A stretch of 64,000 nucleotides of DNA from Propionibacterium sp. oral taxon 192 str. F0372 (GCF_000413315.1 NZ_KE340297.1:124001-188000), one strand, 5' to 3'. Positions 47,535-58,596 are shown, counted from the first letter of the stretch. A program made the numbers and translations. Notes: generated from the sequence alone by a model not told the origin.

Positions 47535-48044
47535 CTAGCCGAAATCGGTACCGGTTTGTTCGACGCGATTCCCGCCAAACAACAGATCGGTCAGTTCCAC
47601 CTGAACCTGTTCCACCTTCGGCACGTCCTCCAGTTCAAGGGGATCATCGGCGCTGGTCTGCAGGGTCAGCGTGCCGCAACCAAACAGCCGGTCGATAAGC
47701 GACTTCTCGTGGGTGACGTCAGAGATCCGGGTGAGCGGCAGGTCGTGACCGGTTCGGGTGAGGATGCCTTTGCGGGTGATGATCCGTCGATTGGTGAGGG
47801 TGTAGCTGGTGGTGATCCACCGCAGCCAGGGAAACACCGTCAGCGGCACCAAGCCAGCCACGACAACGGCCCACACCACGGTAAGAACCCAGCCGGGCCA
47901 GTTGTCAGGTAGCCGAGTGCTTGCGACCGCGCCGATGCCGATCAGCAGCACCCCACCAAACACGGGGAACAGCAGGATTTTCGGATGGGTGCGCATGCGG
48001 CGGACCTCGACCTCGTCGGCACCCAAGAGTTTATTCGAACCCAC
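47535..48044 (-). CDS. PH-domain (bPH2) membrane protein
   Basis: 169 residues from a GTG at 48044. Two adjacent membrane helices (KILLFPVFGGVLLIGIGAVA and WVLTVVWAVVVAGLVPLTVF) are followed by a bacterial PH domain: TTSYTLTNRRIITRKGILTR and LPLTRISDVTHEKSLIDRLFGCGTL, the standard pattern. Function unknown; such proteins are common singletons in actinobacteria. CAGGAT ends 6 nt before the GTG, suggesting a leaderless mRNA separate from rplO upstream. An in-frame start 90 nt upstream is less likely. Confidence 0.85.
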   Translation of the reverse strand: MGSNKLLGADEVEVRRMRTHPKILLFPVFGGVLLIGIGAVASTRLPDNWPGWVLTVVWAVVVAGLVPLTVFPWLRWITTSYTLTNRRIITRKGILTRTGHDLPLTRISDVTHEKSLIDRLFGCGTLTLQTSADDPLELEDVPKVEQVQVELTDLLFGGNRVEQTGTDFG

Positions 48045-48165
48045 TGCCCCATCCTGCCACGGAACCGATGTCCGGGTCCGCCATGACGAACCGTTCGCTA
48101 CATGAAGCGATGGGCGGGCCCATGACGGGACCACCCACCGCTGATCAGTTATCCGACCGGGATGC

Positions 48166-48612
48166 TCAGTTCTGTGAGACCGAACCGCCAGCGGCCTCGA
48201 TCTTTTCCCTGGCAGAGCCCGAGAAGGCGTCGGCAGTGATGTTGAATTTCACGCTCACCTCACCTGCACCGAGCACCTTTACCAGTTTGCCCTTACGCAC
48301 CAAGCCTTTGGCCACCAAATCGGCAACGGTGATCTTGCCACCGGCCGGGAAGGCCTCTGACAGCTTGGCCAGGTTGACCACTTGGTAGCTGACCCGGAAC
48401 GGGTTCTGGAAACCACGGAGCTTCGGCACACGCATGTGCACCGGCATCTGGCCTCCCTCAAAACTCTCGGGGACCTGAGAGCGCGCGCCCGTGCCCTTGG
48501 TGCCGCGACCGGCGGTCTTGCCACCCTTGCCGCCCTCACCACGCCCGACGCGTTTACGTGGACGGTTAGCGCCGGGAGCCGGCTGGAGATCATGAATCTT
48601 CAGTGCTGCCAT
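48166..48612 (-). CDS. rplO: Large ribosomal subunit protein L15
   Basis: 148 residues from the ATG at 48612. [36 protein letters not shown]-like glycine-rich opening, split here as [13 protein letters not shown] and [18 protein letters not shown], then [20 protein letters not shown]. Last gene of the spc operon in this genome; secY does not follow. Confidence 0.97.
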   Translation of the reverse strand: MAALKIHDLQPAPGANRPRKRVGRGEGGKGGKTAGRGTKGTGARSQVPESFEGGQMPVHMRVPKLRGFQNPFRVSYQVVNLAKLSEAFPAGGKITVADLVAKGLVRKGKLVKVLGAGEVSVKFNITADAFSGSAREKIEAAGGSVSQN

Positions 48613-48614
48613 GC

Positions 48615-48797
48615 TCACTTCACCTCTTCGAGAACAACCAGGTGACGGACCGCACGCACCATGCCCCGGATCTCGGGACGATCGGCATGGGACACCTGAT
48701 CACCAATGCGCTTGAGACCCAATGCTCTCAGCGTTGCCCGGGCGGACGGTTTCTCACCGATCCCGGACTTGACCTGGGTCACCTTCAGCTCAGCCAT
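48615..48797 (-). CDS. rpmD: Large ribosomal subunit protein L30
   Basis: 60 residues, full length. [20 protein letters not shown], then [20 protein letters not shown] is the compact L30 fold. Start overlaps the rpsE stop by 8 nt; rplO starts 2 nt after its stop. Confidence 0.96.
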   Translation of the reverse strand: MAELKVTQVKSGIGEKPSARATLRALGLKRIGDQVSHADRPEIRGMVRAVRHLVVLEEVK

Positions 48798-49398
48798 TGT
48801 CGGCCTCCTTACGAGCCTTCAGAATGGCAGCCGGAACCACGTCGGCCACCGGCTTGCCACGACGAGCGGCAATCGCCTCCGGCTCCTCAAGCGACTCAAG
48901 AGCAGCCACGGTCGCATGGACCACATTGATGGCATTCGCCGAGCCCAGCGACTTCGCCAGCACGTCAGAGACACCAGCGCACTCCAGCACTGCACGGGTC
49001 GATCCACCAGCGATCACACCAGTACCTGCGGAGGCCGGACGCAGCATGACGATGCCTGCGGCACGCTCACCCTGAACCGGGTGCGGGATGGTGCCGTTGA
49101 TCAACGGCACCTTGAAGAAGTGCTTCTTCGCCTCCTCGACACCCTTGGAAATCGCGGTGGGGACCTCCTTGGCCTTGCCATAGCCGACGCCGACCGTGCC
49201 CTTGCCATCGCCCACCACCACGAGTGCGGTGAAGGAGAACCGGCGGCCGCCCTTGACGACCTTGGCAACGCGGTTGATGGTCACAACCCGCTCAAGGTAC
49301 TCATTCTTCTTATCTTCATTGTTGCGGTCACGGCCACGACGATCATCACGGCCGCGACGCTCGCCCTGGCGGCCATTGCCGCGGGGGGATTCAGTCAT
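48790..49398 (-). CDS. rpsE: Small ribosomal subunit protein S5
   Basis: 202 residues. After an Arg/Asp/Gly-rich N-terminal extension of about 30 residues comes the S5 domain: [28 protein letters not shown] and [25 protein letters not shown]. Involved in decoding accuracy and mRNA entry. Between rplR and rpmD in the spc operon. Confidence 0.97.
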   Translation of the reverse strand: MTESPRGNGRQGERRGRDDRRGRDRNNEDKKNEYLERVVTINRVAKVVKGGRRFSFTALVVVGDGKGTVGVGYGKAKEVPTAISKGVEEAKKHFFKVPLINGTIPHPVQGERAAGIVMLRPASAGTGVIAGGSTRAVLECAGVSDVLAKSLGSANAINVVHATVAALESLEEPEAIAARRGKPVADVVPAAILKARKEADNG

Positions 49399-49421
49399 CG
49401 CTTCTTACCTTTCGTCGTGGA

Positions 49422-49805
49422 TTACAGGCCCAGACCGGCTTCGCGGGCGGCATCCGCCAGCGCAGCGATCCGACCGTGGTATTGGTGACCGGCACGGTCA
49501 AAGACCACCTGAGTCACGCCAGCATCCTGAGCGCGCTTGGCGATTAGTTCGCCGACCTTGACAGCCTTGGCAGTCTTGTCACCCACCAGCGCCCGCAGAT
49601 CAGCCTCCATCGTCGACGCCGAAGCAAGAGTCTTGCCGGCGACGTCGTCGATGACTTGGACCAAGGTGTGCTTGGCAGTCTTGGTGACCACCAGGCGCGG
49701 ACGCTCCGGGTAGCCAAAAACGCGCTTTCGACCACGAGCTGCGCGACGTCCGCGCGCGGCCCGCCTCGCAGCGGTGTGCTTGTTGACACGAAGTCCCATG
49801 GCCAT
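49422..49805 (-). CDS. rplR: Large ribosomal subunit protein L18
   Basis: 127 residues from the ATG at 49805; a second ATG two codons on (MGLRV) is nearly as good. [21 protein letters not shown], then [22 protein letters not shown] identify L18, which binds 5S rRNA with L5. Follows rplF with its start 2 nt after that gene's stop. Confidence 0.96.
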   Translation of the reverse strand: MAMGLRVNKHTAARRAARGRRAARGRKRVFGYPERPRLVVTKTAKHTLVQVIDDVAGKTLASASTMEADLRALVGDKTAKAVKVGELIAKRAQDAGVTQVVFDRAGHQYHGRIAALADAAREAGLGL

Positions 49806-49807
49806 GA

Positions 49808-50350
49808 TCACTTACCAGCCTTTCCAGCCTTGCGCCGCACGTACTCACCCTGGTAACGCACGCCCTTGCCCTTGTAGGGCTCGGGCTTGCGGATCTTGCG
49901 GATGTTCGCAGCGACCTCGCCCACGACCTGCTTGTCGATGCCGCGGACGTGCATCCGGGTCGGGGTCTCGACCTCGAAGGTGATGCCTTCAGGGGCGTCA
50001 ACGATCACCGGGTGCGAGAAACCGAGGTTGAACTCGACCTGGCCCGGGCCCTTAGACACGACACGGTATCCGACGCCGACGATCTCAAGGGTCTTGGTGT
50101 AGCCGTCGGTGACGCCGACGACCATGTTGTTGACCAGGGCACGAGTCAGGCCGTGTAGCGAACGCGAGACACGCTCATCGTCCGGACGCTCAACGACCAA
50201 CTGGCCCTCATCGTTCTTGGAAATAGTGATCGGCTCGGAGATGGTCCGCTCAAGGGTACCCTTTGGGCCCTTGACCTTCACATCGCGGCCGTCAATGCTC
50301 ACATCGACACCGGACGGGACGGTGATCGGGAGCCTGCCAATTCGTGACAT
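49808..50350 (-). CDS. rplF: Large ribosomal subunit protein L6
   Basis: 180 residues. [20 protein letters not shown], the standard L6 opening, and the C-terminal [20 protein letters not shown]. Duplicated L6 fold near the factor-binding site of the 50S subunit. Confidence 0.98.
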   Translation of the reverse strand: MSRIGRLPITVPSGVDVSIDGRDVKVKGPKGTLERTISEPITISKNDEGQLVVERPDDERVSRSLHGLTRALVNNMVVGVTDGYTKTLEIVGVGYRVVSKGPGQVEFNLGFSHPVIVDAPEGITFEVETPTRMHVRGIDKQVVGEVAANIRKIRKPEPYKGKGVRYQGEYVRRKAGKAGK

Positions 50351-50379
50351 GTGTGTTCCTCCTTCTCAGTTCCGTCCGC

Positions 50380-50787
50380 TCACCAGACGTAGGCGAGCAC
50401 TTCGCCGCCCACGGACTTCTGGTATGCCTGCCGGTCGGTCATTAGGCCCTGGGAGGTGGAGATGATCGCAATCCCCATGCCGCCCAGAACCTTGGGCAGG
50501 TTGTTCGACTTCGCGTAGACCCGCAGACCCGGCTTCGAGATCCGGCGCAGGCCGGCAATCGAGCGGGTGCGATCCTCGCCGTACTTCAAGGTGATGGTCA
50601 GTTTCTTACCAACCTCACCTTCAGCAGGCTCGGAGATCTTGAAGTCGGTGATGTAGCCCTCAGACTTCAGGATCCCGGCAATTCCTGCCTTGATCTTGGA
50701 ATGGGGCATAGTGGTCGAATCGTGATGTGCCTGATTCGCGTTGCGCAGACGCGTGAGCATGTCTGCGATCGGGTCAGTCATCGTCAT
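50380..50787 (-). CDS. rpsH: Small ribosomal subunit protein S8
   Basis: 135 residues. [20 protein letters not shown] at the N-terminus, then [20 protein letters not shown] and [22 protein letters not shown] at the C-terminus. Central 16S rRNA binder and, in enterobacteria, the feedback repressor of the spc operon. Two ATGs (50787 and 50781) are possible starts. Confidence 0.98.
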   Translation of the reverse strand: MTMTDPIADMLTRLRNANQAHHDSTTMPHSKIKAGIAGILKSEGYITDFKISEPAEGEVGKKLTITLKYGEDRTRSIAGLRRISKPGLRVYAKSNNLPKVLGGMGIAIISTSQGLMTDRQAYQKSVGGEVLAYVW

Positions 50788-50861
50788 GGCTTGTCAGCCT
50801 CTTTCTCGCAGCGGTTTCCCCGGGGGACCTGCCACGTCGTTGGAATCGGAGGTGATCAAGA

Positions 50862-51047
50862 TCACCAGGAGGACTTGGTCACGCCGGGCAGAGCACCAGC
50901 ATGGGCGAGTTCGCGCAGGCAGATGCGGCACAGGCCGAAAGCACGGTAAACCGACTTCGGACGACCACAGCGCTGGCAGCGGGTGTAGGCGCGCACAGCA
51001 AACTTCGGCTTGCGGCCCTGCTTCACCTTGAGAGCAGTTTTCGCCAT
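50862..51047 (-). CDS. rpsN: Small ribosomal subunit protein S14, zinc-binding type Z
   Basis: 61 residues, the short form. [20 protein letters not shown], then the zinc knuckle [22 protein letters not shown] with four cysteines, then LRELAHAG. Many actinobacteria also keep a zinc-free S14 elsewhere under Zur control; it is not in this window. Confidence 0.97.
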   Translation of the reverse strand: MAKTALKVKQGRKPKFAVRAYTRCQRCGRPKSVYRAFGLCRICLRELAHAGALPGVTKSSW

Positions 51048-51054
51048 CTTGGAA

Positions 51055-51717
51055 TCACTTCCTCTTCTTGCCCGGATACACCGGACCGCGACGCTTCGGA
51101 GCCTTGGGATCATCCTTGGCCTTGAATGGGAAACCGAGATGCTTGAGCAGGGCCTTACCCTCGGCATCGTTGGTGGCCGACGTCACAAAGGTGATGTCCA
51201 TGCCACGCAGGCGATCGATCTTGTCTTGGTCGATCTCGTGGAACATAACCTGCTCGTTGAGACCGAAGGTGTAGTTGCCCCGACCGTCGAACTGGTTGGA
51301 ATTCAGACCACGGAAATCACGGATGCGGGGCAGCGCAGTGGTCAGCAGACGGTCGGCGAACTCCCACATCCGGTCACCGCGCAAGGTGACGTGGCAGCCA
51401 ATCGGCTGCCCTTCACGCAACTTGAACTGCGCGATGGACTTGCGTGCCTTGGTCACCTGTGGCTTTTGACCAGTGATGGCAGTCAGATCACGAATGGCAC
51501 CATCAAGCACTTTAGAATCGTGGGCGGCGTCGCCGACACCCATGTTCACCACGATCTTCACTAGACCGGGGATTTGCATGACGTTGGCGTACTTGAACTC
51601 CTCGTTCATCGCCTGACGGATTTCATCGCGGTAGCGTTGCTTCAGACGCGGGGCGGTACCTGCGGACGCGCGAGCGACCTCAGCCACCTGCATCGGGGCA
51701 TCGGACTTGCGAGCCAT
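51055..51717 (-). CDS. rplE: Large ribosomal subunit protein L5
   Basis: 220 residues. [35 protein letters not shown] and the C-terminal [20 protein letters not shown] are L5; contacts 5S rRNA and the P-site tRNA. The N-terminus has an extra 20 residues. Start shares a base with the rplX stop. Confidence 0.97.
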   Translation of the reverse strand: MARKSDAPMQVAEVARASAGTAPRLKQRYRDEIRQAMNEEFKYANVMQIPGLVKIVVNMGVGDAAHDSKVLDGAIRDLTAITGQKPQVTKARKSIAQFKLREGQPIGCHVTLRGDRMWEFADRLLTTALPRIRDFRGLNSNQFDGRGNYTFGLNEQVMFHEIDQDKIDRLRGMDITFVTSATNDAEGKALLKHLGFPFKAKDDPKAPKRRGPVYPGKKRK

Positions 51718-52085
51718 CAGATCTCCTTCCCGGTCTTGCGAGCGATGCGGACACCGCGGGTGCTCTTGCGTTCGGAGCCATCGGCGCGACGCTTGGTCAC
51801 TTCAACGCGGTCGTACCCTACGCGGGTGACGACCTCCTTGCCCTTGCTATCCTTGGTCACCAACTGCACGTTCGAGACGTGGATCGGCGATTCGGAAGCG
51901 ATGATTCCGCCCTTGGTGGTGCGTCCGGTGCTGGGATCACCGGTGTCACGCACGTGGCGCTTCATAATGTTGACGCCCTGCACCAAGACGCGATCACGCT
52001 CGGGATACACAGCGATGATCTCGGCGACCACGCCCTTGTCCTTGCCAGCGATGACCTTGACGCGGTCACCCTTCTTGAGCTTCAT
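51717..52085 (-). CDS. rplX: Large ribosomal subunit protein L24
   Basis: 122 residues. [20 protein letters not shown] is the KOW motif of L24, followed by [18 protein letters not shown]. Assembly initiator protein of the 50S subunit; 2 nt from rplN. Confidence 0.98.
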   Translation of the reverse strand: MKLKKGDRVKVIAGKDKGVVAEIIAVYPERDRVLVQGVNIMKRHVRDTGDPSTGRTTKGGIIASESPIHVSNVQLVTKDSKGKEVVTRVGYDRVEVTKRRADGSERKSTRGVRIARKTGKEI

Positions 52086-52087
52086 GG

Positions 52088-52456
52088 TCAGATCACCTCC
52101 GGAGCGAGCGAAACGATGCGCATGTAGCGACGATCACGCAGCTCACGGGCCACCGGGCCAAAGATGCGAGTGCCCCTGGGCTCTCCGTCGTTCTTCACGA
52201 TAACTGCGGCATTCTCGTCGAATTTGATGTAGGAACCGTCCGGGCGACGGGACTCCTTGACGGTACGCACGACGACAGCCCTAATGACCTCGCCCCTCTT
52301 CACGCTGCCGCCGGGAATGGTGTCCTTCACCGTTGCAATGATGGTGTCGCCGAGACCGGCGTAGCGACGCTTGGTACCGCCGAGCACACGAATGCAGAGG
52401 ATCTCCTTTGCACCGGTGTTGTCGGCGACCTTGAGCCGCGTCTCCTGCTGGATCAT
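52088..52456 (-). CDS. rplN: Large ribosomal subunit protein L14
   Basis: 122 residues from the ATG at 52456, preceded by a strong GGAGGAG site. [20 protein letters not shown] and [20 protein letters not shown] are diagnostic. First gene of the spc operon (rplN-rplX-rplE-rpsN-rpsH-rplF-rplR-rpsE-rpmD-rplO); a 354-nt leader with its own promoter precedes it. Confidence 0.98.
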   Translation of the reverse strand: MIQQETRLKVADNTGAKEILCIRVLGGTKRRYAGLGDTIIATVKDTIPGGSVKRGEVIRAVVVRTVKESRRPDGSYIKFDENAAVIVKNDGEPRGTRIFGPVARELRDRRYMRIVSLAPEVI

Positions 52457-52810
52457 TCTTCTCCTCCGTCCCACCGGTTCCAGACATCTGGCCTGGTGAA
52501 ACTAGAAACGTTCCCCCTGGATTTTGCCAGGAGGCAGCCTCCTGCCCGCAGGCACGAGAACCATTGTGCTGTCCGGGAGAGGTCCCCTGTGAAGGGCACA
52601 GACCCAAGACAACTTTGATAGCCTAACGCATCGGTCAATCAACCACGTAATCGGTTCGGCAATGAGGGGCACTCTCCCCACCGGTGGATGCCCGTCCCGC
52701 AACCCGCTCTGCGCGTGGTGCGGCAAAGCACCCCGATAGTGGATGCCTGCACGCACGACGATGGCCCGCTCCCACCGGGAACGGGCCATCGCTGCTCGCA
52801 GCTGCACGAA
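52457..52810 (-). promoter_or_regulatory. spc operon leader region with stem-loops
   Basis: This gap holds the end of the S10 transcript and the start of the spc transcript. A plausible promoter on the minus strand is TTGATT (52642-52637), 16 nt, TATCAA (52620-52615). Downstream, in the expected 5' leader, CAGGAGGC / GCCTCCTG is an almost gapless palindrome around 52530-52546, and CCTGG / CCAGG flanking six bases forms a second stem next to it. No coding sequence is seen. Feedback by a ribosomal protein is an attractive but untested reading. Confidence 0.5.
52760..52790 (-). terminator. Terminator of the S10 operon after rpsQ
   Basis: GATGGCCCG (52760-52768) and CGGGCCATC (52782-52790) form a perfect 9-bp stem 21 nt after the rpsQ stop. 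No T-run follows. Confidence 0.6.
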
Positions 52811-53083
52811 TTACTTCGCGCGCTCAATGATCTCCATCAAACGCCAGCGCTTGGTGGCGGACAGCGGACGAGTCTCCATGACTCGCACGGTGTCACCGAT
52901 ACCGGCCTGATTGTTCTCATCGTGCACGTGCAGCTTGGTCGACTTGCTCATGACCTTGCCGTACAGCGGGTGCTTCACGCGGTCAGCGATCAGCACGACG
53001 ATGGTCTTGTCCATCTTGTCCGAGACCACGATGCCTTCGCGGACCTTGCGCCCCGCACGCTTAATTCCAGTTGACTCGCTCAT
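52811..53083 (-). CDS. rpsQ: Small ribosomal subunit protein S17
   Basis: 90 residues. [20 protein letters not shown], then [29 protein letters not shown], split here as two motifs, identify S17, an early 16S rRNA binder. Last gene of the S10 operon; overlaps rpmC by ATGA. Confidence 0.98.
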   Translation of the reverse strand: MSESTGIKRAGRKVREGIVVSDKMDKTIVVLIADRVKHPLYGKVMSKSTKLHVHDENNQAGIGDTVRVMETRPLSATKRWRLMEIIERAK

Positions 53084-53316
53084 TCCTCAACCTTCAGATC
53101 GGGGTCTTCGATAATGCCCAGGTTGCGTTCCTGCAGCACCGTGTAGATACGGGCGATGTCCTTGCGGACCTCACGCAGCCGAGCGGTCGAGGCCAGCTGA
53201 CCGGTGGCTGACTGGAATCGAAGGTTGAACAGCTCCTCTTTGAGAGCCACAACCTGCTCGTTGAGTTCCTTTGCGGAAAGACCGCGCAGTTCCGCGGCAT
53301 TCAGTGCCTTGGCCAT
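53080..53316 (-). CDS. rpmC: Large ribosomal subunit protein L29
   Basis: 78 residues from the ATG at 53316, which lies just after the rplP stop; an upstream TTG overlaps that stop. [21 protein letters not shown] and [20 protein letters not shown] are typical; near the peptide tunnel exit. Confidence 0.97.
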   Translation of the reverse strand: MAKALNAAELRGLSAKELNEQVVALKEELFNLRFQSATGQLASTARLREVRKDIARIYTVLQERNLGIIEDPDLKVEE

Positions 53317-53318
53317 GA

Positions 53319-53738
53319 TCAATTCTCACCTGCTTCGCGCTTGATGAAACGAGCCTTGAAGGGCAGCTTGTGGATGGCGAGGCGCATGGCCTCGCGGGCC
53401 ACGTCCTCCGCAACACCGGACAGCTCGAACAGCACACGTCCGGGTTTGACATTGGCAACCCAGAATTCCGGGGAACCCTTACCGGAACCCATACGAGATT
53501 CGGCGGGGTGCTTGGTCAGTGGGCGGTCCGGGTAGACGTTGATCCACACCTTGCCGCCACGCTTGATGTGACGGGTCATCGCGATACGAGCTGCCTCAAT
53601 CTGACGGTTAGTCAAATAGGAGGACTCGAGCGACTGAATGCCGTAGTCACCGAAGGCGAGCTGGGTGCCACCCTTGGCCAGACCATCGCGATGCGGACGA
53701 TGCTGCTTGCGGTGCTTGACTCGACGAGGGATCAGCAT
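53319..53738 (-). CDS. rplP: Large ribosomal subunit protein L16
   Basis: 139 residues. [19 protein letters not shown], then [24 protein letters not shown] and [21 protein letters not shown]. Close to the A-site tRNA in the 50S subunit. Separated from rpsC by 2 nt. Confidence 0.98.
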   Translation of the reverse strand: MLIPRRVKHRKQHRPHRDGLAKGGTQLAFGDYGIQSLESSYLTNRQIEAARIAMTRHIKRGGKVWINVYPDRPLTKHPAESRMGSGKGSPEFWVANVKPGRVLFELSGVAEDVAREAMRLAIHKLPFKARFIKREAGEN

Positions 53739-53740
53739 GC

Positions 53741-54565
53741 TCAGGCTCCTGCGTTCTCGTTGACGGGAGCAGCCTCAACGGCCGCCTCAGACTTGGTCGC
53801 CTCGGCACGCGCGTCGTCGGAACGACGGCGACCGCCACGATCGGAGCGCTCACCGCGGCCAGGGCGACGGTTGTTGCGCTGGCCACCCCGGGACGGGGCG
53901 GCATTGCGAGCTGCCTTCTGAGCTGCGCGCTCGGCACGGGTGCCAGTCACGTCACCCTTGTAGATCCACACCTTGACACCGATGCGACCGAAAGTGGTCC
54001 GAGCCTCGTAGAAGCCGTAGTCGATATCGGCACGCAGGGTGTGCAGTGGCACACGCCCCTCACGGTAGCCCTCAGAGCGGGACATCTCGGCGCCGCCCAG
54101 ACGACCAGAACATTTGATGCGAATACCCTTGGCACCGGCGCGCATGGCCGACTGCTGAGCCTTACGCATGGCGCGACGGAAAGCGACGCGGGCTCCGAGC
54201 TGCTCGGCAATCCCCTGGGCAACCAACTGGGCATCGGTTTCGGAGTTGCGAACCTCAAGGATATTCAGCTGGATCTGCTTACCGGTGAGTTTCTCCAACT
54301 CGCCACGAATGCGCTCCGCCTCTGCACCGTTGCGACCGATGACGATGCCTGGACGAGCGGCATGCAGGAAGATGGTCACGCGCTCGGAACGGCGCTCGAT
54401 CTCAATGGACGAGATGCCGGCGCGGTCCAAGTTCTTGTGCAGGAATTTGCGGATGCGGTCATCCTCGCCGATGAACTCGGCATACTGCTTATCCACATAC
54501 CAGCGAGATTTGTGGTCGGTGGTCACACCCAGCCGGAAGCCGATCGGGTTGATCTTCTGCCCCAT
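53741..54565 (-). CDS. rpsC: Small ribosomal subunit protein S3
   Basis: 274 residues. [20 protein letters not shown] opening, KH domain with [16 protein letters not shown], and the C-terminal domain [14 protein letters not shown]. After residue 218 there is a long Arg/Gly/Ala-rich, low-complexity tail, common in actinobacterial S3. Part of the mRNA entry channel. Confidence 0.98.
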   Translation of the reverse strand: MGQKINPIGFRLGVTTDHKSRWYVDKQYAEFIGEDDRIRKFLHKNLDRAGISSIEIERRSERVTIFLHAARPGIVIGRNGAEAERIRGELEKLTGKQIQLNILEVRNSETDAQLVAQGIAEQLGARVAFRRAMRKAQQSAMRAGAKGIRIKCSGRLGGAEMSRSEGYREGRVPLHTLRADIDYGFYEARTTFGRIGVKVWIYKGDVTGTRAERAAQKAARNAAPSRGGQRNNRRPGRGERSDRGGRRRSDDARAEATKSEAAVEAAPVNENAGA

Positions 54566-54567
54566 GC

Positions 54568-54993
54568 TCAGGCCTCCTTCTCGGTCTTCTTGGTGGTTGC
54601 CTTGTTCTCACGGGGCTCAACGACCACGGTGATGTGCGAACCGCGCTTGAGGATCTGCGAGGCAGAGCCCTTGGCACGCGGGCGGATGCGACGCATGGTC
54701 ACACCCTCGTCGACATAGGCTGTCGACACGTACAGGTCATCGCGACGCAGGCCTTCGGCATTCTCCGCATTGGCGATCGCCGAAGCCAGCACCTTGTAAA
54801 CCGGCTCTGATGCGGCCTGCGGGGCAAACTGGAGAGTGGTCAGGGCGTCGTTGACGTCCATCCCACGAACCAAATCGACCACTCGGCGCACCTTGGTCGG
54901 ACTCATCCGCACGTGGCGGGCGATGGCATACGAGCCGGGCCGATCCCCGAGCAGGGCAAGGCGACGGCTGGGTCGCTCGTTGTTGTTGCTCAT
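54568..54993 (-). CDS. rplV: Large ribosomal subunit protein L22
   Basis: 141 residues. [20 protein letters not shown], then [21 protein letters not shown] and [17 protein letters not shown]. Lines the polypeptide exit tunnel; its loop is a known macrolide-resistance site. Short Lys-rich C-terminal extension. Confidence 0.98.
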   Translation of the reverse strand: MSNNNERPSRRLALLGDRPGSYAIARHVRMSPTKVRRVVDLVRGMDVNDALTTLQFAPQAASEPVYKVLASAIANAENAEGLRRDDLYVSTAYVDEGVTMRRIRPRAKGSASQILKRGSHITVVVEPRENKATTKKTEKEA

Positions 54994-55023
54994 TGTTGAA
55001 TCAGTTCCTTGTCTGCCCGGGCG

Positions 55024-55305
55024 TCAACGCCGACGGCTTTTCTTGTCGTCCTTCACATGGCCGCGGAAAGTACGCGTGGGAGCGAACTCACCGAGCTTGT
55101 GACCGATCATCGCCTCGGTGACGAACACCGGGACGTGCTTGCGACCGTCGTGCACCGCGAGGGTGTGGCCGAGCATGTCAGGGGTGATCATCGAGCGACG
55201 TGACCACGTCTTGATGACATTGCGGGTCCCGGCCTCATTCTGAGCATCGACCTTCTTGGCCAGATGCTCGTCGACGAAGGGGCCCTTCTTCAGGCTGCGT
55301 GGCAT
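55024..55305 (-). CDS. rpsS: Small ribosomal subunit protein S19
   Basis: 93 residues. [39 protein letters not shown] and [16 protein letters not shown] are diagnostic of S19 at the head of the 30S subunit. Confidence 0.98.
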   Translation of the reverse strand: MPRSLKKGPFVDEHLAKKVDAQNEAGTRNVIKTWSRRSMITPDMLGHTLAVHDGRKHVPVFVTEAMIGHKLGEFAPTRTFRGHVKDDKKSRRR

Positions 55306-55320
55306 CTCTCAAACTCCCAA

Positions 55321-56157
55321 TCAGCGCTTCTTGCCGGTCTTGCGGCGACGGATGATCAACTTACTGGACGCCTTGTTCTTGTTGCGGGTACGGCCTTCGG
55401 GCTTGCCCCACGGCGAAACAGGATGACGACCACCGGAGGTGCGGCCCTCACCACCACCGTGCGGGTGGTCGTGCGGGTTCATGACGACACCGCGGACGGT
55501 CGGGCGCACACCCTTCCAGCGCATGCGACCCGCCTTGCCCCAGTGAATGTTCGACTGCTCGGCGTTTCCGACCGAGCCGACGGTCGCACGGCAGCGGACA
55601 TCCACCATGCGCATCTCACCCGAGGGCAGACGCAAGGTGGCGTGGGCACCCTCACGAGCGACCAACTGCACCTCAGAACCGGCCGAGCGGCCCATCTTGG
55701 CACCACCACCGGGACGCAACTCCACAGCGTGCACCGTGGTACCAACCGGGATGTTGCGCAGCGGTAGGTTGTTGCCGGGCTTGATGTCGGCCTCAGGGCC
55801 GGATACCACGGTCATGCCTTGGGTCAGATTCGCCGGGGCGATGATGTAACGCTTCTCGCCATCGGCGTAGTGCAGCAGCGCGATACGGGCGGTACGGTTC
55901 GGGTCGTACTCGATGTGAGCGACCTTGGCCGGGACACCGTCCTTGTCGTAGCGTTTGAAATCGATGATGCGGTAGGCCTGCTTGTGACCACCACCGATGT
56001 GGCGGGTGGTGATCCGGCCCTGGTTGTTACGTCCGCCGGTCTTCGGCTTGGGAACCAGCAGCGACTTCTCGGGGGTCGAGCGGGTGACTTCGGCAAAGTC
56101 CGAGACGCTCGATCCGCGCCGCCCGGGAGTGGTCGGCTTGTACTTGCGAATGGCCAT
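55321..56157 (-). CDS. rplB: Large ribosomal subunit protein L2
   Basis: 278 residues. [20 protein letters not shown], then [20 protein letters not shown] and the conserved [18 protein letters not shown] near the peptidyl transferase centre. One of the most conserved ribosomal proteins; length as expected. Confidence 0.98.
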   Translation of the reverse strand: MAIRKYKPTTPGRRGSSVSDFAEVTRSTPEKSLLVPKPKTGGRNNQGRITTRHIGGGHKQAYRIIDFKRYDKDGVPAKVAHIEYDPNRTARIALLHYADGEKRYIIAPANLTQGMTVVSGPEADIKPGNNLPLRNIPVGTTVHAVELRPGGGAKMGRSAGSEVQLVAREGAHATLRLPSGEMRMVDVRCRATVGSVGNAEQSNIHWGKAGRMRWKGVRPTVRGVVMNPHDHPHGGGEGRTSGGRHPVSPWGKPEGRTRNKNKASSKLIIRRRKTGKKR

Positions 56158-56180
56158 TAGTCTCTTCGTCCTTCTGGTGG

Positions 56181-56492
56181 TCAGGCCGCGGGGCCCTGGA
56201 AGATGTCGATGCGCTCACCGGGGGCCACCTGAATGATGGCGCGCTTGGTGTTCGCACGCTTGCCGATACCGAAACGGGTCCGACGGGTCTTGCCCTGACG
56301 GTTCAGAGTGTGAACCGAGAGTACCTTCACCCCGAAGACTTGCTGGACCGCGATTTTGATCTCGGTCTTGTTGGCCTTGGGAGAAACGATGAAGGTGTAT
56401 TTGTTCTCATCAATCAGCGCGTAGGACTTCTCGGAGACGACCGGCGCCAGCAGAATGTCACGCGGGTCGCGGATCTTGACGGTGCCGCTCAC
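56181..56492 (-). CDS. rplW: Large ribosomal subunit protein L23
   Basis: 103 residues. [20 protein letters not shown], then [20 protein letters not shown]. Docking site at the tunnel exit for trigger factor and SRP. Overlaps rplD by ATGA. Confidence 0.98.
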   Translation of the reverse strand: MSGTVKIRDPRDILLAPVVSEKSYALIDENKYTFIVSPKANKTEIKIAVQQVFGVKVLSVHTLNRQGKTRRTRFGIGKRANTKRAIIQVAPGERIDIFQGPAA

Positions 56493-57160
56493 TTCTCCTC
56501 CTCGTTGGTCTCAGCGGACGTTCCCTTGGCCGGTCCGGCAACGAAAGCGTCCAAGGCCGCAGTGGTGAACACGATCGCGTCGGCGACCACCACGTCGTAG
56601 GCGTTTAACTGGTCGTAGCTCAGCACGTGCACACCCGGCAGGTTTCGTGCCGACAGCCAGCCGATCTCATCGGCGCGGTCGAGCACGACCAAGTGACGCT
56701 TGAAATCACCCAGCCCAGCGAGCAGGGTCGCAACCGACCTGGTCGACGGCTCGTCGCCGGTGACCAGGGCCTCCACGACGAAGACCTGCCCCTCACGGGC
56801 GCGGTCGGACAGGGCACCACGCAGGGCGGCTGCGATCATCTTCTTCGGGGTGCGCTGGGCGTAGGAACGCGGCAACGGACCGTGAGAGACGTAACCACCA
56901 GTGAACTGCGGACCGCGCAACGAACCCTGACGGGCACGACCGGTACCCTTCTGACGGAACGGCTTGCGTCCGGTACCGGATACCTCGGAGTGGCGCTTGG
57001 TGGAATGAGTGCCCTGGCGGGCGGCGGCCTGCTGGGCCACCACAACCTGGTGGATCAACGGGACGTTGGTCTCGACACCAAAAATTTCGGCAGGAAGCTC
57101 GGCAGAGCCAGATTTCTTGCCGTTGGCGCCCAGAACGTCAACCTTGGTGGACTCGCTCAC
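56489..57160 (-). CDS. rplD: Large ribosomal subunit protein L4
   Basis: 223 residues. [20 protein letters not shown] and [20 protein letters not shown] form the tunnel loop of L4. In enterobacteria L4 feeds back on the S10 operon. ATGA overlaps with rplC and rplW. Confidence 0.98.
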   Translation of the reverse strand: MSESTKVDVLGANGKKSGSAELPAEIFGVETNVPLIHQVVVAQQAAARQGTHSTKRHSEVSGTGRKPFRQKGTGRARQGSLRGPQFTGGYVSHGPLPRSYAQRTPKKMIAAALRGALSDRAREGQVFVVEALVTGDEPSTRSVATLLAGLGDFKRHLVVLDRADEIGWLSARNLPGVHVLSYDQLNAYDVVVADAIVFTTAALDAFVAGPAKGTSAETNEEEK

Positions 57161-57816
57161 TTGGCATCACCCTTCTTGGCTGCGGAGCGGATGACAACCA
57201 GGGAACCCTTGTTGCCGGGAACCGCACCCTTGACCAGCAGCAGACCCTTTTCGACGTCGACCGCGTGGATGGTCAGATTCTGGATGGTGGCGCGCTCGGC
57301 GCCCATGCGACCGGCCATGCGCAGGCCCTTGAAGACCTTGCCGGGGGTCGAACATCCGCCGATAGAACCCGGCGAACGGTGCTTGCGGTGCACACCGTGG
57401 CTGGCACGCAGACCGCCGAAACCATGGCGCTTCATGACACCAGCGGTGCCCTTGCCCTTGGTGACGCCGGTGACATCGACCACGTCGCCATCGGCGAAAA
57501 CATCGGGGCCGATCTCCTGACCGACGGCGTAGTCAGCCGCATTGGAAGTGCGTAACTCGACGAGATGCCTGCGTGGGGTGACCCCGGCCTTCTCGAAATG
57601 ACCGGCCTCGGGCTTGGTCACGGACTTGGCGCGTACGGCACCGAAGCCGAGTTGGATGGCCGAATAACCGTCAGTCTCGGGGGTGCGGACTTGGGTCACG
57701 ACGTTCGATCCGGCGGCAATGACGGTGATCGGGACGACGCGGTTGTTCTCGTCCCACAGCTGGGTCATGCCGAGCTTCGTGCCCAACAGCCCCTTCACGT
57801 TGCGTTCAGTAGTCAT
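57157..57816 (-). CDS. rplC: Large ribosomal subunit protein L3
   Basis: 219 residues from the ATG at 57816 (a start five codons upstream is less likely). [17 protein letters not shown], then [20 protein letters not shown] and [20 protein letters not shown]. Assembly-initiator protein of the 50S subunit. Confidence 0.97.
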   Translation of the reverse strand: MTTERNVKGLLGTKLGMTQLWDENNRVVPITVIAAGSNVVTQVRTPETDGYSAIQLGFGAVRAKSVTKPEAGHFEKAGVTPRRHLVELRTSNAADYAVGQEIGPDVFADGDVVDVTGVTKGKGTAGVMKRHGFGGLRASHGVHRKHRSPGSIGGCSTPGKVFKGLRMAGRMGAERATIQNLTIHAVDVEKGLLLVKGAVPGNKGSLVVIRSAAKKGDAK

Positions 57817-57827
57817 GTCAGCAGACC

Positions 57828-58139
57828 TCACGGAAGCTTGATCTCGATGTCGACACCAGCCGGCAGGTCAAGACGCATCAGCGAGTCAACCGTCTTGGGG
57901 GTCGGGTCGAGGATGTCGATGAGCCGCTTGTGAGTACGCATCTCGAAGTGCTCGCGGCTGTCCTTGTACTTGTGGGGTGAACGGATGACGCACCACACAT
58001 TCTTCTCGGTCGGCAGCGGCACAGGGCCGGCAACCTTGGCACCCGTACGGGTGACGGTGTCGACGATCTTGCGCGCCGACGAGTCGATGACCTCATGGTC
58101 ATAGGCCCGAAGCCTGATGCGGATTTTTTGTCCCGCCAC
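57828..58139 (-). CDS. rpsJ: Small ribosomal subunit protein S10
   Basis: 103 residues. [39 protein letters not shown] and the C-terminal [12 protein letters not shown]. First gene of the S10 operon; S10 is also NusE, a transcription antitermination partner. A long leader precedes it. Confidence 0.98.
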   Translation of the reverse strand: MAGQKIRIRLRAYDHEVIDSSARKIVDTVTRTGAKVAGPVPLPTEKNVWCVIRSPHKYKDSREHFEMRTHKRLIDILDPTPKTVDSLMRLDLPAGVDIEIKLP

Positions 58140-58596
58140 GGTTGTTCCTTCTACTCGTCCCTGTCACCTGGGTGACCGGTTGGTTTTGGGTGACAGTTGG
58201 ATGCGTTCACCTGGTTCTCGCGGGTCACCCTGCGGCGTCAACCGCGAAAATGCCCATTTCGGCGCCCATATCCACTTGTCAATGCCGTGTTGCTCGACCC
58301 CCGAGGTCGGGCGTGTCGTATCAGGTTCACCGCACTACTCAATCCCTTTTCAGCATCGTACGAGCCCGCAGGGAAACCCCGGCGCAGTGGGCTGTACCCA
58401 CGTCCAGCTCGGTGCGGCCCGCCTGATCGACATGCAATCACGAGAGCCTACTCCGGAACCTTGCATCCGAGTTATGCATCGGGTCAGACCACCGATTTCC
58501 GCCACTCAGACGCAACACCCCAAAGGAGCAACCTGAGAATCCTCTCACCATCGCAGCCAGGAATCAAATTGGCGCACCGACCGCTACCGTGTTCCC
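58140..58596. promoter_or_regulatory. Divergent promoter region of rpsJ and the fhuF-like gene
   Basis: 457 nt without a gene. On the minus strand TTGAGT (58342-58337), 16 nt and TACGAC (58320-58315) are a possible S10 promoter, leaving a leader of about 170 nt. On the plus strand TACCGT (58585-58590) ends 6 nt before the fhuF-like ATG. No iron box is visible before the fhuF-like gene. Confidence 0.4.
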
